The translations under genes were made by a program, and so were the position numbers. The notes beneath the pieces are model-generated. The model was not told where the DNA came from, made no database searches, and saw only the letters and a program-made list of their open reading frames with translations. 64,000 bases of DNA from Lindgomyces ingoldianus (lineage: Eukaryota > Ascomycota > Dothideomycetes > Pleosporales > Lindgomycetaceae), in contig NW_022985166.1 in assembly GCF_010093535.1 (NCBI RefSeq), forward strand, positions 1,132,537 to 1,196,536, written 5' to 3'. Shown one piece after another: positions 31,600-44,100 of the stretch; position 1 is the first letter of the stretch, and every line of letters begins with the position of its first letter.

Positions 31600-34500
31600 C
31601 TAAGTTTTGAAAGACCCAACGAGGTGGACTTTTGTGACTGGCTCTTCTGATTCCCTTTCCTTTCCGTTGGCACCTGCACCTACATCATCGTTGCGGGAAA
31701 TCTCCTCAAAAGAGCGCTTGACACCACCACCCGTTGTCGGTGTTACAGTGGTCGTGGTTCCGATCGCAGGGCTACCTGGGACGGGAGTAAGGGGTTCGAC
31801 ACTGGGTCGTGCGGCGTTTTGAGGCGTTTGGGGCCGGGTGATGGAGAAGGATGTTGAGCGGGGGAGGCCGGCCATGTCGGGTGTGAATTTGTGTGGCTGG
31901 GAGGGCCACGAGGGAATGTCGATGGGCCAATTCGAGGATGAGGTAGTCGGAGACAGATTGGATGCCGCCACGACGGCCGCGTCGCAAGCAGCAGTAGTAG
32001 CTGCGGATATCTGGGCAGCAGTCGTCGTTAGCGCATCCTTCATTTCGATGTCAATTGCCATTGACTGGCTGCTGCCCCTGCGCTCCTCCTTAATAAACGC
32101 GGCCTGCTTGTTATCCTCCGCCCTGGGAGAAATGAAAGCATCTCTTAGTACCGGGATAGTGAGCAGGCTTGCCAAAAGGTTCTTTTCGTCAACCGCGAGA
32201 TTCGCTGCTTGATCTGGTCTTACGAAGCCTTTGATTGTGTTGTCAATCTTTCGAGTTGCATGTGTTTTGTCAGGAGATTCCTTGATAAAGGTTTTTCGGA
32301 AGGCCTCAAGTTGGTGAATTACTTCTTCGCTGATGTCGAGCGGGTATCGACCAGAGTTTCGGGGGTTTGGCAGATGGTTAGGGCCTGATACATCAGTCTG
32401 CTGAGAAGACTGATGTGGCGACGAAACAGAGGTAGCCTGCGGAACATTTGGTGATGAACTCGTGATTTGGGTTGAATTGTAGGGCCGACCGGAAGCGCTA
32501 ATATAAGGGCTTGCTCCCGCCGTAGCGTATTGGTTGCCATAGGGACTTGCCGTGGAATATCCGCCATAGGGAGTGTACGGGCCGCTCGTCGGCATCAAAA
32601 CACCGTACTGGCCGCTCGATGCCGCTACTGAGTTCGCGGGAAGAGATTGTGAGTTGGCAGTGGGATATGGATGCGGAGGGTTCGAATTCACTTGTCCATC
32701 GACGCTCTTCCCTCCTGCCCACGGCGACGCATACGGCGACGCGTGGGTGTTGGCTTGCGGCGCGGGCTCGGCCGTAGTATTACGCGCGAGGCTAGGTGGA
32801 AGGCGAGGGCCGGCATTTGGAGCAGGAGCTTGTGGTACGCCGTTGGGAGGAGCTACAGGTGGGGCCTGTGGATAGTAGGAATTTGATGCGTATTGTGGAT
32901 AGCCATTTGGATGAGGGTAGTAGGCTTGTCTTTGTGCTTGGTTCACAACTGGCGGGCTGACTTGCCTCTTCCGCCTCTCCTTTTCAATGGAGACGTTGGG
33001 ATCGAGCTTCCACTGATAGCCCTTGCCCTCCTTATCCCCCTTTACAAAAGCGTCATGGCCAATAAGATTGTGCCTTATACTTGACTGCCATCCAGTTGTC
33101 GACGTCCTGAACTTGTAATATGGGTAATGCGTCTCAATGTATGTGTAGAGTTGCTGGAGGTTCATGCATTTGTTGTCAGTGCTGGATATTGCCTCATGAA
33201 TCAGCACGACATAGTTTTGGCTAGGTCGCTGCAGCTGCTCTTCCGTATAATCTGATTCCTTCTTTTGGGGAGAAGGTGATTTCGTAGGCTTGCTGGGTTT
33301 CGTAGCCCTTTTCTCCTCAGGGCTTGCAGCGCCCCCGGTCTTCTCTGTTGTTTCTCTGATATCTCCATCGTCATCCTCGCCCAGCGTCGAGTTTTTACGA
33401 GGGCGTGCAGGCTTTGGCTTGGTGGTTGGAGTGGATAGCTCCGTTATGTCGAGACCCGCGGCTCGTGCCTTTTCTAACTCCTTGCCATACTTTGCAAGCT
33501 GAGAACGCTGTCGCTTCGACATCATCCCGTCTTTAGGCGGCCGACCTGGACCTTTCCGCTTCACCAAGGGCTGCCCAATCAGAATGTCTGAAAGACCATG
33601 TCTTGCAACAAACTCTTTCGTAATAACTCCTTCCTCAGCGTCGGAGGAGCCTTGTATTTCGATAGCTGGCCTCTTCGGTTGGGTTGGACCGGCGTCTTTG
33701 ACGACCTTGGTTGGCTCCAGTTTCTCTTTAGCTTTCTCCTTGGATGGTTCTTTTGCGGGGGCCTTTGCCTTCTCTTTCTGTTCCTTGAGAGTCTCCTTCG
33801 GATTTCCTTTAGGGGCTCTCGTAGGGGGTTTTGGAGGCGAAGGAAGGCGGATTGCCTTGCGTGCACGCTCCGTCTTTGCAGGTTTCCGAGACTGCGGAAG
33901 TGGTGTTTGCGGTTTAGGCTTGTGTTTAGGCATCTTGAACTTCAGAGTTTGCTTCTTACGGTGAGGTTCTGGGGTAAAAGGCTCCTCCTCGTCTTCGTCA
34001 CCATCCCCAGAATCATAGGCCTGATCAGGCGGGAAGTGGAACACATGCTTTGGATTGGCGTAAAGCTCCTCACCGTCAGAGTCGTCCATGTCTTCCTGGC
34101 TTTCGGGTTCTCCCTGTCCGTTTATGAAGGCGAAACTCATTGGCCGAGACGATGAGTCTCGCCGGTCGCGTTGATCTAGAGCTACATCAGGGAGTAGGAA
34201 GTTGAAGTGGACTAAGCCGATGATAATGTTGTCGCCATGATCCAGGGGGGTAGTGCTCCCCATTCCCCGGAACTCGCCCTCATGAAACAAGCCATTAGAA
34301 CTGAGAACCTCGAGCTCGAAGCAACTATGCTCGAAATTGTAGGCAATCTTTGCGTGTTGTCGCGAGATACCTTTCGGCCCTCTTGCACCGGTAGGCTCAG
34401 TGATGCGCTGGGGGTGGATAGGTACTAGCGGACATTCGTTCGGATTTTCAGGGACTTCGCTATTAAGCTGCTCCTGCTCTGGGACTTCGGAGAAGGCCAG

Positions 34501-35763
34501 AAGAAGCTCATCCTGTGGCGCATGCTCGACTGGTTCCTCCTGGCCAGGGGAATCTTCGTGGCGGTGAGCAGATGACCCACTAAGTGATTGAGAGGCAGCG
34601 CTCTGGCGGCGCTGCTGGTACGCTTGGGGCATAGCGGCCATCGGGGCGTTGACAATGCCGCCTACCTCGCTGACGACACTGCGGGCTGAGCCAACTACCT
34701 GCTTCCGTTTCCTACCTCTACCCTCCAGCGCGGCGCGTGCGCGCTTGTCGTCGCCCTGTTCGTGGTAGCGTTTGGCCAAGGCGAGACGGCGCTGGTCTCT
34801 GTGGGCCAGTGTGAGATTGCGACCCAGTATAACCGAGTAGGTGTGCATGTAATAAGAGCCATCGGGGAATCGCAGACGCGCAAAGGCAGACATATTGTTA
34901 TTGTTCAGCAGTGGCTGGTGGCCGGGAAGGGGGCCCTCTGGGAGGTCGTCTATAGTGGGGGTGGTGTTGTGTACGGGCTGCTCGAGCGGGGCAGCCGCGA
35001 AACCAGATGGGTAGTCGACGGGGGGGGCGCCTTCCATAGTGTCGAGCTTGGAGGGAGTTTCGGTGTTGGTGGTGGCAGGCGCGATGGCAGAGTCGGAAGG
35101 CGCGACATGGTTATTCGCAGGCGCATTGCCACTGTGCTCTGACAGTGGGTCGCTCACGTCGTCCATGCCGTCGCCGTCATGGTGTAAGGCAGAGCTGGAG
35201 CGGATGACGAAGTGGGTGTGGAGTTCGAAGTGTCCGTGGATGTGGCCCTTGCAGGTGTTGAAGTCTGTAGTGGATGCAGTGCGATCTATGCAGCGGTCAG
35301 GAGTGTGGCCCACGCCTCCGCGGGAGTGGCACTAGAGAAACCTACCTGCAAAATCAGAATAACTCCGAGGGTCACCGAATTGGTCGTAGTGATTTAGCTG
35401 GTCGAGCGCGAAGGGGTCGGCGATGGAGATGTCGAGGTTGTTGGTCGGCGTTGTCGGCCCATGCAAGTGTTGAGGCCGGGAGGCTGATGCTTCCGCACGC
35501 GGCAAATCCCGGCCCAAGCCTACGGCACGTGCGTTTGCGTCGCTACCCTCAACTCCGAGGGTAATCGGCATCCCGCACTCAGCCTCCACCATCCCGATTG
35601 AGGTACTCTCCGTTCTAGCGATCATCTGTTCATCGTTCTGATACATAACCACACACTGTATTGGATTACACCAACACGCCAAGTCCATCTTGTCGAAGGT
35701 AGAGTAGCGAAAGTCCCACGTGAGGGTCTTAAGTGGGAGCGACCGGTCTTTGGTGAGAGTCAA
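31600..35763 (-). CDS. FHA-forkhead transcription factor (Fkh1/Fkh2 type)
   Basis: Two exons, 35763-35346 and 35285-31600, joined over a 60-bp intron (GTAGGT...GCATAG), give up to 1,367 residues. An FHA domain begins near residue 272 ('FARLRFPDGSYYMHTYSVILGR') and resumes near 444 ('KGISRQHAKIAYNFEHSCFEL') after a ~140-residue basic/acidic insert, as in other filamentous-fungal forkheads. The forkhead winged helix lies at about 824-910: 'RPSQNYVVLIHEAISS', 'YPYYKFRTSTTGWQSSIRHNL', 'KGKGYQWKLDP'. Lys/Pro-rich AT-hook-like 'KRKGPGRPPKDG' precedes it, and Gln/Ser/Pro-rich sequence follows. The protein is a nuclear DNA-binding regulator of cell cycle and development in the family. The start is uncertain: 35763 lies inside a tandem repeat, and Met at 35688 is an alternative. 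Confidence 0.92.
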
Positions 35764-35841
35764 GTGTCTTGAGTGGGATTGAACGGTCTTGAGTGGGAGT
35801 GAAGAGTTGGGTGTGAGTGAGAAGACTTAAGTGGGAACAAC
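35726..35841. repeat. 20-bp tandem repeat, about 5.8 units, at the forkhead 5' end
   Basis: Units start with GTCTTGAGTGGGAGTGAAGA or close variants at 35726, 35746, 35766, 35786, 35806 and a partial at 35826. The array overlaps the first codons of the longest forkhead reading frame and the divergent promoter with the 2OG oxygenase gene. The core AGTGGGA recurs in each unit and may be a regulatory site or only a minisatellite. Confidence 0.8.
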
Positions 35842-36112
35842 TCCCTGTTTTTGCTGCCAGACTGATGAACAAGTGTTGGCCTTCCTCTCCCATGGTTCAG
35901 GGTGATGTTTAGAATACTCACTGGTTTCTGGCAGCATCTTTACACGATCCCCTGGAGCCGCTGTCACTATCCACAGTCTTGGTATCACCATCCACGGGCT
36001 CTATCCACGAACTCTCAGCATCACATCGCGTGATTGGTCCTGCACTTTTGTCCTTTCTCACCACTGGCTTTGTTGAGGTTTTTGAGAGTGCATCTGACTA
36101 TACTTATGAAAA
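35764..36112. promoter_or_regulatory. Divergent promoter shared by the forkhead and 2OG-oxygenase genes
   Basis: 349 bases between opposite start codons. It includes most of the 20-bp repeat array, then a CACAGTCTTGG / CCATCCACGG stretch on the oxygenase side. There is no clear TATA box and no gene inside. Confidence 0.5.
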
Positions 36113-36987
36113 ATGGCACCGAAAAAGAAGGCCAAGCCAGAGTCTTCCAAGAAACCAACGCCACCGCAGCCGCTTGAATGGCCTCCATTTACCCCATTAA
36201 TCCCAGAGTTGGACATTTCACTACAGGAACTTCTCCCCGGTCAGATCATCACCATCTCAAATTTCTGGACGGCAAGCCTATGCAAGACCTATGTCTCGTT
36301 CCTCTCCTCGCTGCCTCTAACAACAACCCCTGGCAAGCCCAAGAAAGGTGATGCGGTGCGCGTAAACGATCGCTTCCAGATCGATGACCCAGCGTTTGCG
36401 GAGAGACTATGGAGCGAAACGGCACTGAAGAATCTCATCCTTGGCGGCAATGAGGACGGTAGTCTAGGCTTAGATGATGTTCGACAGAAGGAGCTGTGGG
36501 GCGGCGAAGCGGTAACACCATTCCGCAAGTCTTGCCCCGTTGCTGACCGCTAACCTGGTGATGAAGATCGGACTGAACCCTAATATTCGTATCTATCGAT
36601 ATACGAAGGGTCAATTCTTTGGTCAGCATTGTAAGTTGCTTGGTCAAACCGGCTGCCATGTCCAAGCTTACGCTCATGTGTGTAGTTGATGACTCTAATA
36701 ATGTTGTGATTCATGGTTCAATCCCTGCGCGGACCACATGGACCTTGCTGCTGTATTTATCGTCACCGACCACGGGATGCATTGGGGGTGAGACGGTCTT
36801 TTACCCCGACCCTGAGCCCGCAAAGAAGAAGAGGAAGGATAAGGCCCCTGAACCTTTTGTAGTTGGACTTGAGGTAGGCCTTGCTTTGCTGCATCGACAT
36901 GGTGCAGATTGCATGCTTCATGAAGGGCGTGAGGTGCTCGATGGTGAGAAATGGGTTATCAGGAGTGATCTTTGCGTCCGGCGGTAG
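36113..36987 (+). CDS. 2-oxoglutarate/Fe(II)-dependent oxygenase, prolyl-4-hydroxylase type
   Basis: Three exons, 36113-36511, 36567-36630 and 36686-36987, give 254 residues; both introns (55 bp each) keep phase. The N-terminus is Lys/Pro-rich and unstructured ('MAPKKKAKPESSKK'). The double-stranded beta-helix begins with 'IRIYRYTKGQFFGQHFDD', holding the metal-binding His154-x-Asp156. It continues with 'TTWTLLLYLSSP', 'GGETVFYPDPEPAKKKRK' and 'GLALLHRHGADCMLHEG' with the distal His233, and closes with 'GEKWVIRSDLCV' with the 2-oxoglutarate-binding Arg247. Metal and cosubstrate residues are all present, so activity is likely. The substrate is unknown; related fungal proteins are annotated as prolyl-4-hydroxylase-like oxidoreductases. 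Lysine-rich patches suggest nuclear or ribosomal association. Confidence 0.87.
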
Positions 36988-38703
36988 CAGACCACTGGGA
37001 TTTCGCCCCGTTTTACAGTATCTCTGCACCATCGGGTCTTCGCTAGTAGTTGCGGGATCCGTGTGGTGATGGATTACTTGATTCCCAGGCCCCACCGTTT
37101 AGTTTGTATCGGTTTCGGATTTCAGGTGGCCACACAGGAGCTCCGGCAATGATTGACTACGGGTTTAATTTCGGGCGAGGACCAAAGCACATATGTCTTC
37201 GCTTTTACAGACTTACAGTTATCCGCTCTTTGCTATTCATTTAGCATATCATGCCCTCAACTTGCCTCAGTCACACCGGGATGTAGAAAGCAGACATTAA
37301 TCATGCACTCGATGATATTAAATAACTAATACGTGACACTCTATCCATTTGCTGCGCTTTCGCAGATCTGCGCCACGTACTGACGAGAGAGAGAATACAT
37401 TTACTTCCAACTGCAAAAGCAAGCTAGAATGACATAATATTTCAGCCAGAAGCGCGGCACCCTTCACGTAGGCGTATAGTCGTCCATCCCTTGTAACTAT
37501 ATACCTTGCCACTTCCACGCTCGCCTTTTGTCAGCTCTAGCACCTTGTTGCACCACTGCTCTTTCCATTCACTCCACCGCGACCGCCTAATATCCCGTAC
37601 CAAGTCAAAAGGACTACGAAACGCTGTTTGCTCGCAGCAAATACGCTATACTATGCCCAAATGCACGGCTATCCTGGTTCACCATTCGGGGTATAGGCTT
37701 CTAAAGCGTCCTTGCACGGCACCATTGCCCTTGATAACCGCCACGCTCCTTTTCTGCAATCTCACTGTTCAGTACAGCACCCGTTTTATCTCCCTCTAGC
37801 CACTCGAGGCTTACATTGTATAACCTATTCAGACACTCCATTGTCTCATAGTAATGTCTGTCCAATTTACTCCCGCAAACCTCCATATCGGCCTCGAATC
37901 GACCAATTCAAAAAACAATGCCGGGATACTATACGATAGCATCTAGCGCAACCCGCTCCGTCCTCAGCAATAGGGCTCGGAGTTTACCCGTTCAAGATTG
38001 GGGTTTATTGGCGTTAGTTAGCACATCGAAAGACGTCGGCTTTGGCAGGTGAATTCAGTCGGGCCAGGCCAATCAGTTTACTAAAAGTCTCACCAACTGA
38101 CAACCCACTTATACCTTGGAGCCCCAACGCGCGCACAGAGATAATTATAACCCAGAGAAACTCTCTCTTCACTGAGCCCAATCCCCTTCAACACTCTGTA
38201 CACTTGACTCGTTTTAGCTTAAATCGCATTGAAGCGATGCACACTTCTCTCCTTGAACCCCTCCCCTAGATATAGTCCGTCTTTATTATCCTTACTTCTG
38301 GTTTGGTAGTCCAAGGGTGACTGCGGCATGATTCATAGCTTTGAGAGTTCCGCAACAGTGGCCAATATTGCGGTGATATCTCTCGGTAACGCCCACGATC
38401 AAGTACACTATTTTCTTGAGCTCCCTGCTACGTGGACATCCTTCCATCATCTCCACGCTCTCCACACTATCCGCAACCTATTCCCCCATATCCACCCAAC
38501 TCTATTATAAGCCCCCGGGCCCATCGTATACGAAACATCCTTGCCATTGCCCTTAGTCCAACCTGCTTTTTCTCACGCTTCTTCGTCAGGTATCCCAACA
38601 AGCCGAAGCACATTGCTTACGCTCTGCTACTATTGGACGTTCTTCCTTCCACACATTGTCACGATAGAAAGAAAGAGCTAGAGGGAACGAAAATGAGCAA
38701 AAC
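36988..38703. other. Intergenic region, no gene seen
   Basis: About 1.7 kb. Short frames on both strands (37,318-37,518, 37,506-37,939, 38,042-38,510) have no recognisable content; no repeats stand out. Confidence 0.5.
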
Positions 38704-39045
38704 ATGGAGACGGGTAAAGATGCCGATGAGGCTAGGGCTGAGAAAGTTTTATCAGAGCAACGAAAGAAAGGAAATTTGGACGTCCTAGGTGAGTAATCAT
38801 TCCGCATATTAGTAGCCGGTCAGAAGATGAAGAGGCCATTTGATGCACTTTAAAGGGATCAGCGAATTTTAGGAGACTTTCCTTCTCAAGATGGGTTTGC
38901 AACCTGGTTGACGTCTAATGGAAAAGCTGCAAAGGGACTTTCTAATTGGATTTTATCGAAGGCCGGTATTCCTGGCGAATGGACATTGGCACCTCATCGT
39001 CTCGGATCCGTAAGTTCGCCAGCTCATGAGAATGGAATATCATAA
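38704..39045 (+). CDS. Small two-exon hypothetical protein, 85 residues
   Basis: Exons 38704-38788 and 38873-39045. An 84-bp intron (GTGAGT...TTTTAG) fuses a charged N-terminal helix ('DADEARAEKVLSEQRKKGN') to 'GDFPSQDGFATWLTSNGKAA' and 'GLSNWILSKAGIPGEWTLA' in phase. Both pieces read as real protein and only splicing joins them. A GTAAGT at 39010 offers an optional further intron, so the C-terminal 12 residues may be replaced by another exon. I do not recognise the family; it has no signal peptide or membrane helix. It may also be the remains of a larger gene. Confidence 0.4.
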
Positions 39046-40194
39046 GCAGTATTACCCTTTTGGGTAGGGCCATATATAAGAACTCAGAGAACATATTTCA
39101 AGTTTTCTCCTGGCATTGACCCTTGACATCGAGCTCCGTCATACCTAGGTAATTAAAATCGCACCTCGGCCATTAAAATCTTCCATAATACCTCTCACCT
39201 CTTATTCAACTTCCCTAGGATCTGGTCTCTACCACCGGGCTGTGTGGCATGCTCTCGCTTATAATCCGGCCAACCCTATATAGGAAAGTGCCAACCCTAA
39301 TTTAGTTCTAGCGTTCTTGAGTTTGAACCTCGTTCCAGCCAACATCGGCCACGCCACATTTCCAGCAACATTACGACCAGTTTGACCCTATCTCCAAAAA
39401 TCTATCGGAGTTATAGCATACAGACTTCAGTTAAATCTATCCCTATTTGACACCATTGAGCAATCTAAGATTACCAAGTGTCTGCCTTCGCCTCATCTCA
39501 GGAGAGGCTCATTTCAACGATTGGCCCGGGATCTGGGAAATCAGTGGTTTAAAGGTGAATATAGGGAGTTTCATAGATATTTTTAAGATAATAGAGACTG
39601 AATCCGTCCTAACCCAAACAGCAATACCGTATTACCTTTGGTTCCTGACTGCTCTTTTTTTCGTAGCGGCAGCGTTAATAGATACGGAAAAGCCAACTGC
39701 GCAATGCCCATTACTGAGTGAAGCAACATCGGCGGGAATACTATAGTAAGAGGGCAAAAATATATCAGGCCAAGGAAGTGTCTCGGGGGGTGGGAGTTTG
39801 CGACCGGGAATGAATTCTGGTTAGGTGACACATTAACGTCCTAGCATCATAAATTAGCCATAAAGCTATATACCGTAATGCTAAGATTATACCAAATGGT
39901 GTTACCAAGTTGCCTAACCGTAATCATTGATCGAGCCCGAAACGAAGTAAAGTAAATCATCGCAGACTTCGGAACACACCAGTAGTCAATTGAATTTGTT
40001 AAACCTTTTCCTGAAATTAGAGAAGTTGCTACAAAGAGGATGCTGAAATCCGTCTTAAATCACGCCCCCGCCGTGTGCCATCTCCCATGAAACACGTAGG
40101 ATATAACTCCACCATCCCGAGATAAAACGCCTCAACAGCCTTTGACATTTACATTTTTGCTGGCGAGCCTCGCATTCCTGCATCTACAAGCAGC
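39046..40194. other. Intergenic region, no gene seen
   Basis: About 1.15 kb. A plus-strand frame at 39,447-39,746 (99 codons) has one hydrophobic stretch but no family resemblance. No repeats noted. Confidence 0.45.
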
Positions 40195-41127
40195 TCAAAA
40201 GATTTCTTGGTCGTCGTACGCACGCACACTCTCGAGGTAGTTCCGTACCGCGACAGGGTCTCTACATACTACTATGTGTCAGTAAAATAAATACGTTTGG
40301 AATGGCACAGGGGCCAAACTCACCATGCTTAGAATCCCATCCGTCACTACCTCCGTTGTGGTCTGGGAACGTAGTCTCTAACCCTTCCAACGACATATCC
40401 GCACTACATAAAATCGCCTGCCTCATGTAGTCAAAGCAGTGGATCATATGCCAGTGGTGGTCTTCCGGCAGCTCAACATTGCTTGTTAACCCCGAATAGA
40501 CTTGCACGACCGCGAACAAGCAGTGCAACTGATGCGTCATTGACGTCGTAAAGACAGTCATGTTGGGCCAGATAATAGGGGTGGGGAGGTCGTTATATTT
40601 TTCGGGGTCAACAACATGCTGGAATCCCATCCCACGCGGCATCAGCTCGTTCCAAGCTTGCAGAGTTTCCGGTTTGAAGAAGTCAGAAGTGTTGTACGGA
40701 GCGTAGGTTTGGTCAACGTGGAAGGTTTGGATTTGGGTTGGAACTAGAGGACGTCAATCACTTGAGACGGCTGTATATGCGAAGAATTCCATCGCTACTT
40801 ACGATGCGGTCCCCATCCGGTAATATCACCTCCAACCTCCTTCGCGCTGGTCGTCCGGGAATTCCACCACACATTATGGAACAACCCTTGATCGTGCGCC
40901 AACAATCCGATCACCACGAGTTGCAGCCCGATCACAACGAACCATCTTGTTGTCTTTAGAAAAGATATGCAAATGGTCCTCTTCGACCTCCGTGTTCGAC
41001 TCTTAAAGTTCTCTGAAGCCCACTGTTTATCGAGTCCTACGAGCGATTCAACTTCGGTCGACGAATCATCTTCATGCTGGTGTTCTGTATGAGGGATGTT
41101 TTTATATTCGTGCTGTGGCTCCATCAT
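40195..41127 (-). CDS. UstYa-family (DUF3328) protein, second copy
   Basis: Three exons on the minus strand, 41127-40803, 40743-40324 and 40268-40195, give 272 residues; introns of 59 and 55 bp keep phase. The layout is N-terminal polar region, one membrane helix ('FVVIGLQLVVIGLLA'), then 'YAPYNTSDFFKPETLQAWNEL', 'VDPEKYNDLPTPI', the first motif 'MTHQLHC' (HxxHC), the second 'HMIHCFDYMRQAILCSADMS', and a tail ending 'HVCRDPVAVRNYLES'. All motif residues expected of a UstYa oxidase-like protein are present. The final exon can use either of two TAG acceptors three bases apart. Close neighbours give no sign of a biosynthetic cluster. Role unknown beyond family: membrane-bound modification of peptides or small molecules. 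Confidence 0.86.
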
Positions 41128-44100
41128 TTTGTGCAAAAAAAAAAACCTACTCAAGAAAGAAAGACGCCAGGCCTACGAGAATGAATGAGCACAATTGAGA
41201 AGGAAAGAATAAGATGAGCACAGCTAAAGAGCAAATCCATGACCGGTGGCTGCGGTTAAGCAAGTATACTCTTGTTCTTCGTTGTGTCATTCGACCCAGC
41301 ATGTCCATGTTGCGACTTGAGTTGTTTGAGAGCAACCATGAGACTGGACGACACACAAATCTGGGCTAAATGCCGCCGGATACCAACACACGACTGGTTG
41401 CTTGAGAAGACTACAAGGCAAGCGCACGCGGATAGAGGACGCTGAGACGAAGCGTACGTGCTCCACCAGCGTGTCAGACATCCCTGTACGTTCGATCGCC
41501 AAGATCAAACATTGGTGAATCGCCAAGAGTGAGACGCTAGTCCCATCCCGTGCTAGCGCACAACCCATACCTTCAGCCCTTTCGTCCCATACTCTGTTCA
41601 TGCCTTCTTACTCCACATCGTGCTTTTGAAAATATTGCACAGAACTTTGCAGATGGAAAAAGCGAAGACTGCCAAGCCAACGGCATGCTCGAGGACTGAG
41701 ATTCGGATGGTTCAATATCGCCCTTTGACAGAAGAGAGAGTTTTACGGTCTCGAAGAGTTTGCTAAGAATACGTTTTGGGATGTTTTGGAGGAGGATGAA
41801 GAGCACTCTGTGCATGAAGCAGACGGTCGCCAACGTAGTGAAGGTCCTTTGTGGGATTGTATACAATCGTAAGCTTATCCACATCATATTCAAGTCAGAC
41901 TCATCTGGGCATTCCCCTTTCAGAGAACTCGCATCTCGATTACTTGGACTATCAATCGTCTCTTCTGAGAGCTGTATAACACAATGCTACCGCTGAAGCC
42001 GATCCCATATTTTGCTCCGATTCGGATGAAGCATCGTCGCCGAGCGAGGCACCCCTTCGAAATTATGGTATTATCCGCCTCATGTCGCCCTTTATCATAG
42101 TTCTAATGAATTAAAACAATCATGAGAGAAGAAATAAGGAGGATGGGATTGTATCTTCTAATGTTGGTTATAACGTCAAGTATTTGCCTCAAAGCGCATT
42201 CTAAAACCCCTGTTATCTCCTTATCCTGAATACCTAAGTAATTGACCAGTCTGATACCTTACTTTACGCCAGATACTACTTCTCTAATTGAGAGCCACTG
42301 GAAAGACCCATTTTAGTAAGAGCTCCCCGACTGCCCCAACAGCGCTCTCCCTAGCTCTGAACATTATTACGTGCTCTGAATGCTCCTACGTCCGCTCTAC
42401 TCACTGCTCCCACTGGCTCTTCTGTCCCGCTCAGCAATTTCTAGGGTTCTTATCTAACAGTGAGGTATTCGGTTGCACGGTTTTATCGGAGGACATTCAC
42501 CAATCGAGCCTTGAGTTCCTCTAACATTGACGTCAGTATTGATTTGCACGAATCCTCTGTGTTTAAATAGCCCCCTTGGCCATGGTGTGCTGTGGTTCCT
42601 TGTTCGTTTTATATTTTATCGCATTTTTCGCTGATTCTGTGAAATTTCTTTCTCAAGAGCCTATGTTTTAGGAGTACGGGTGAGTCCCGCTTCTCTAAGA
42701 TTCTCCAACTCATTAGACACTTCCTGACATGTTGTATGTCGACTTCTCCTGGATTCCGGGTTAGATGACATTTGCACAAACCCACCATGTCACTCAGACT
42801 GCCAAACTCCGAGTGCAATACGTCCCCAGTCAAGTCGCTACAGCTACGCCTTGTAGCATGAAATCGTGCTCATGGAATAGAGTGACCCTTTACAACTTAC
42901 GAAAATTAAACATAGAGTGACAATTTTTCAATACTCTTTCCAGGAATGGATTGGGGCCCTTAGCAGGAAATATCTCTGCACGCCCCAAAAAAGCCCCAAA
43001 TCCAGGAGGAATGGTTCTCTTTGTTAGTGCGGGATAAAACTTAATCGTTAGCATCACATGAACGGATCGAAGGAGTTACATGACTACCGACTCTAAGGAT
43101 TTAAGGTGTAAGAAAGCCGGGGTTGTAGATCAGGGGCCTCCTAATATTTTGATTCAGTGCTCAGAAGGGCATATCGCTCACATTGCTCCTAGCTTTCAAC
43201 CACTATCTTTCAGATTTCAATGTCCGTCCAGGATGTTGTCGCGAAAGGGAAGAAGCTGATCTTATTACGTGTCAGCCCAGAATGGAGATTCACTTTCAGC
43301 GCCTCTTGGATTCCCACCATCTTTGACGATAATCTGCATTATGCCGAGTGTTCCTGCGGGGATGCTCAGCCCTAACACTGGAAATAAGACAGCATATCTT
43401 TAGGAAAGTGTGTCCTACCATACAATGGTCTCAAATTCCCAAATCGTATTCATAAGATTTTCAAAATGACTATCCATGAGTCCTTGAAAAGAAAAGGAGG
43501 TCAAGCTTATCCTAGTGACAGCTTCTAGATCAAGGACTACCCTCCCAGAGTCCAGAATTTCAGTGGCTTCTATAAAGCTGTCAATCATCCTCCAATATCA
43601 AATACTTTCAGATTTATCTCAAAATCTTTTAGGCTGTATGCAGAATGCGGTATTTACTCCAGATCTTGAGTTTAGGTATTGTGGTGACCTCTACATGGGT
43701 GGCTACCGTATCACCTGATCCTATCTATGAACAAAATCATGAGCGGTGTGACGCTGTACAAGATGGACAGCTTTCTTATGCGAAGACAATGTTTTCAGGT
43801 ATCTGATGGGGAACAATGACCGGCATTCTTTTTACCGCACTGTCTCCCTCTGTTCGGTGTAGACTTCTCCTAGGAAGCTGCGAAGACTTGCTAGGACTGG
43901 CAGTTTGACAATGGAGTCGAAGTCTCACATATTGCCGGAGAAATGAGCTAATACAACGGCAACATTAGGATGTGGCCAAGCAGGACAAGTTCTTCATGGT
44001 GGGGGACGAGTAGGAGTCGAGACCACCAGGACATATTTCAAATGCACCGTGAATATTAAGCTACATTCCCGAGCGTGAAATTTAGAGTGCATCCAGCCTT

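Noticed and set aside
31607..35564. Many plus-strand frames of 60-185 codons
   Set aside because: They lie opposite the forkhead exon and mirror its codon bias; none shows a domain.
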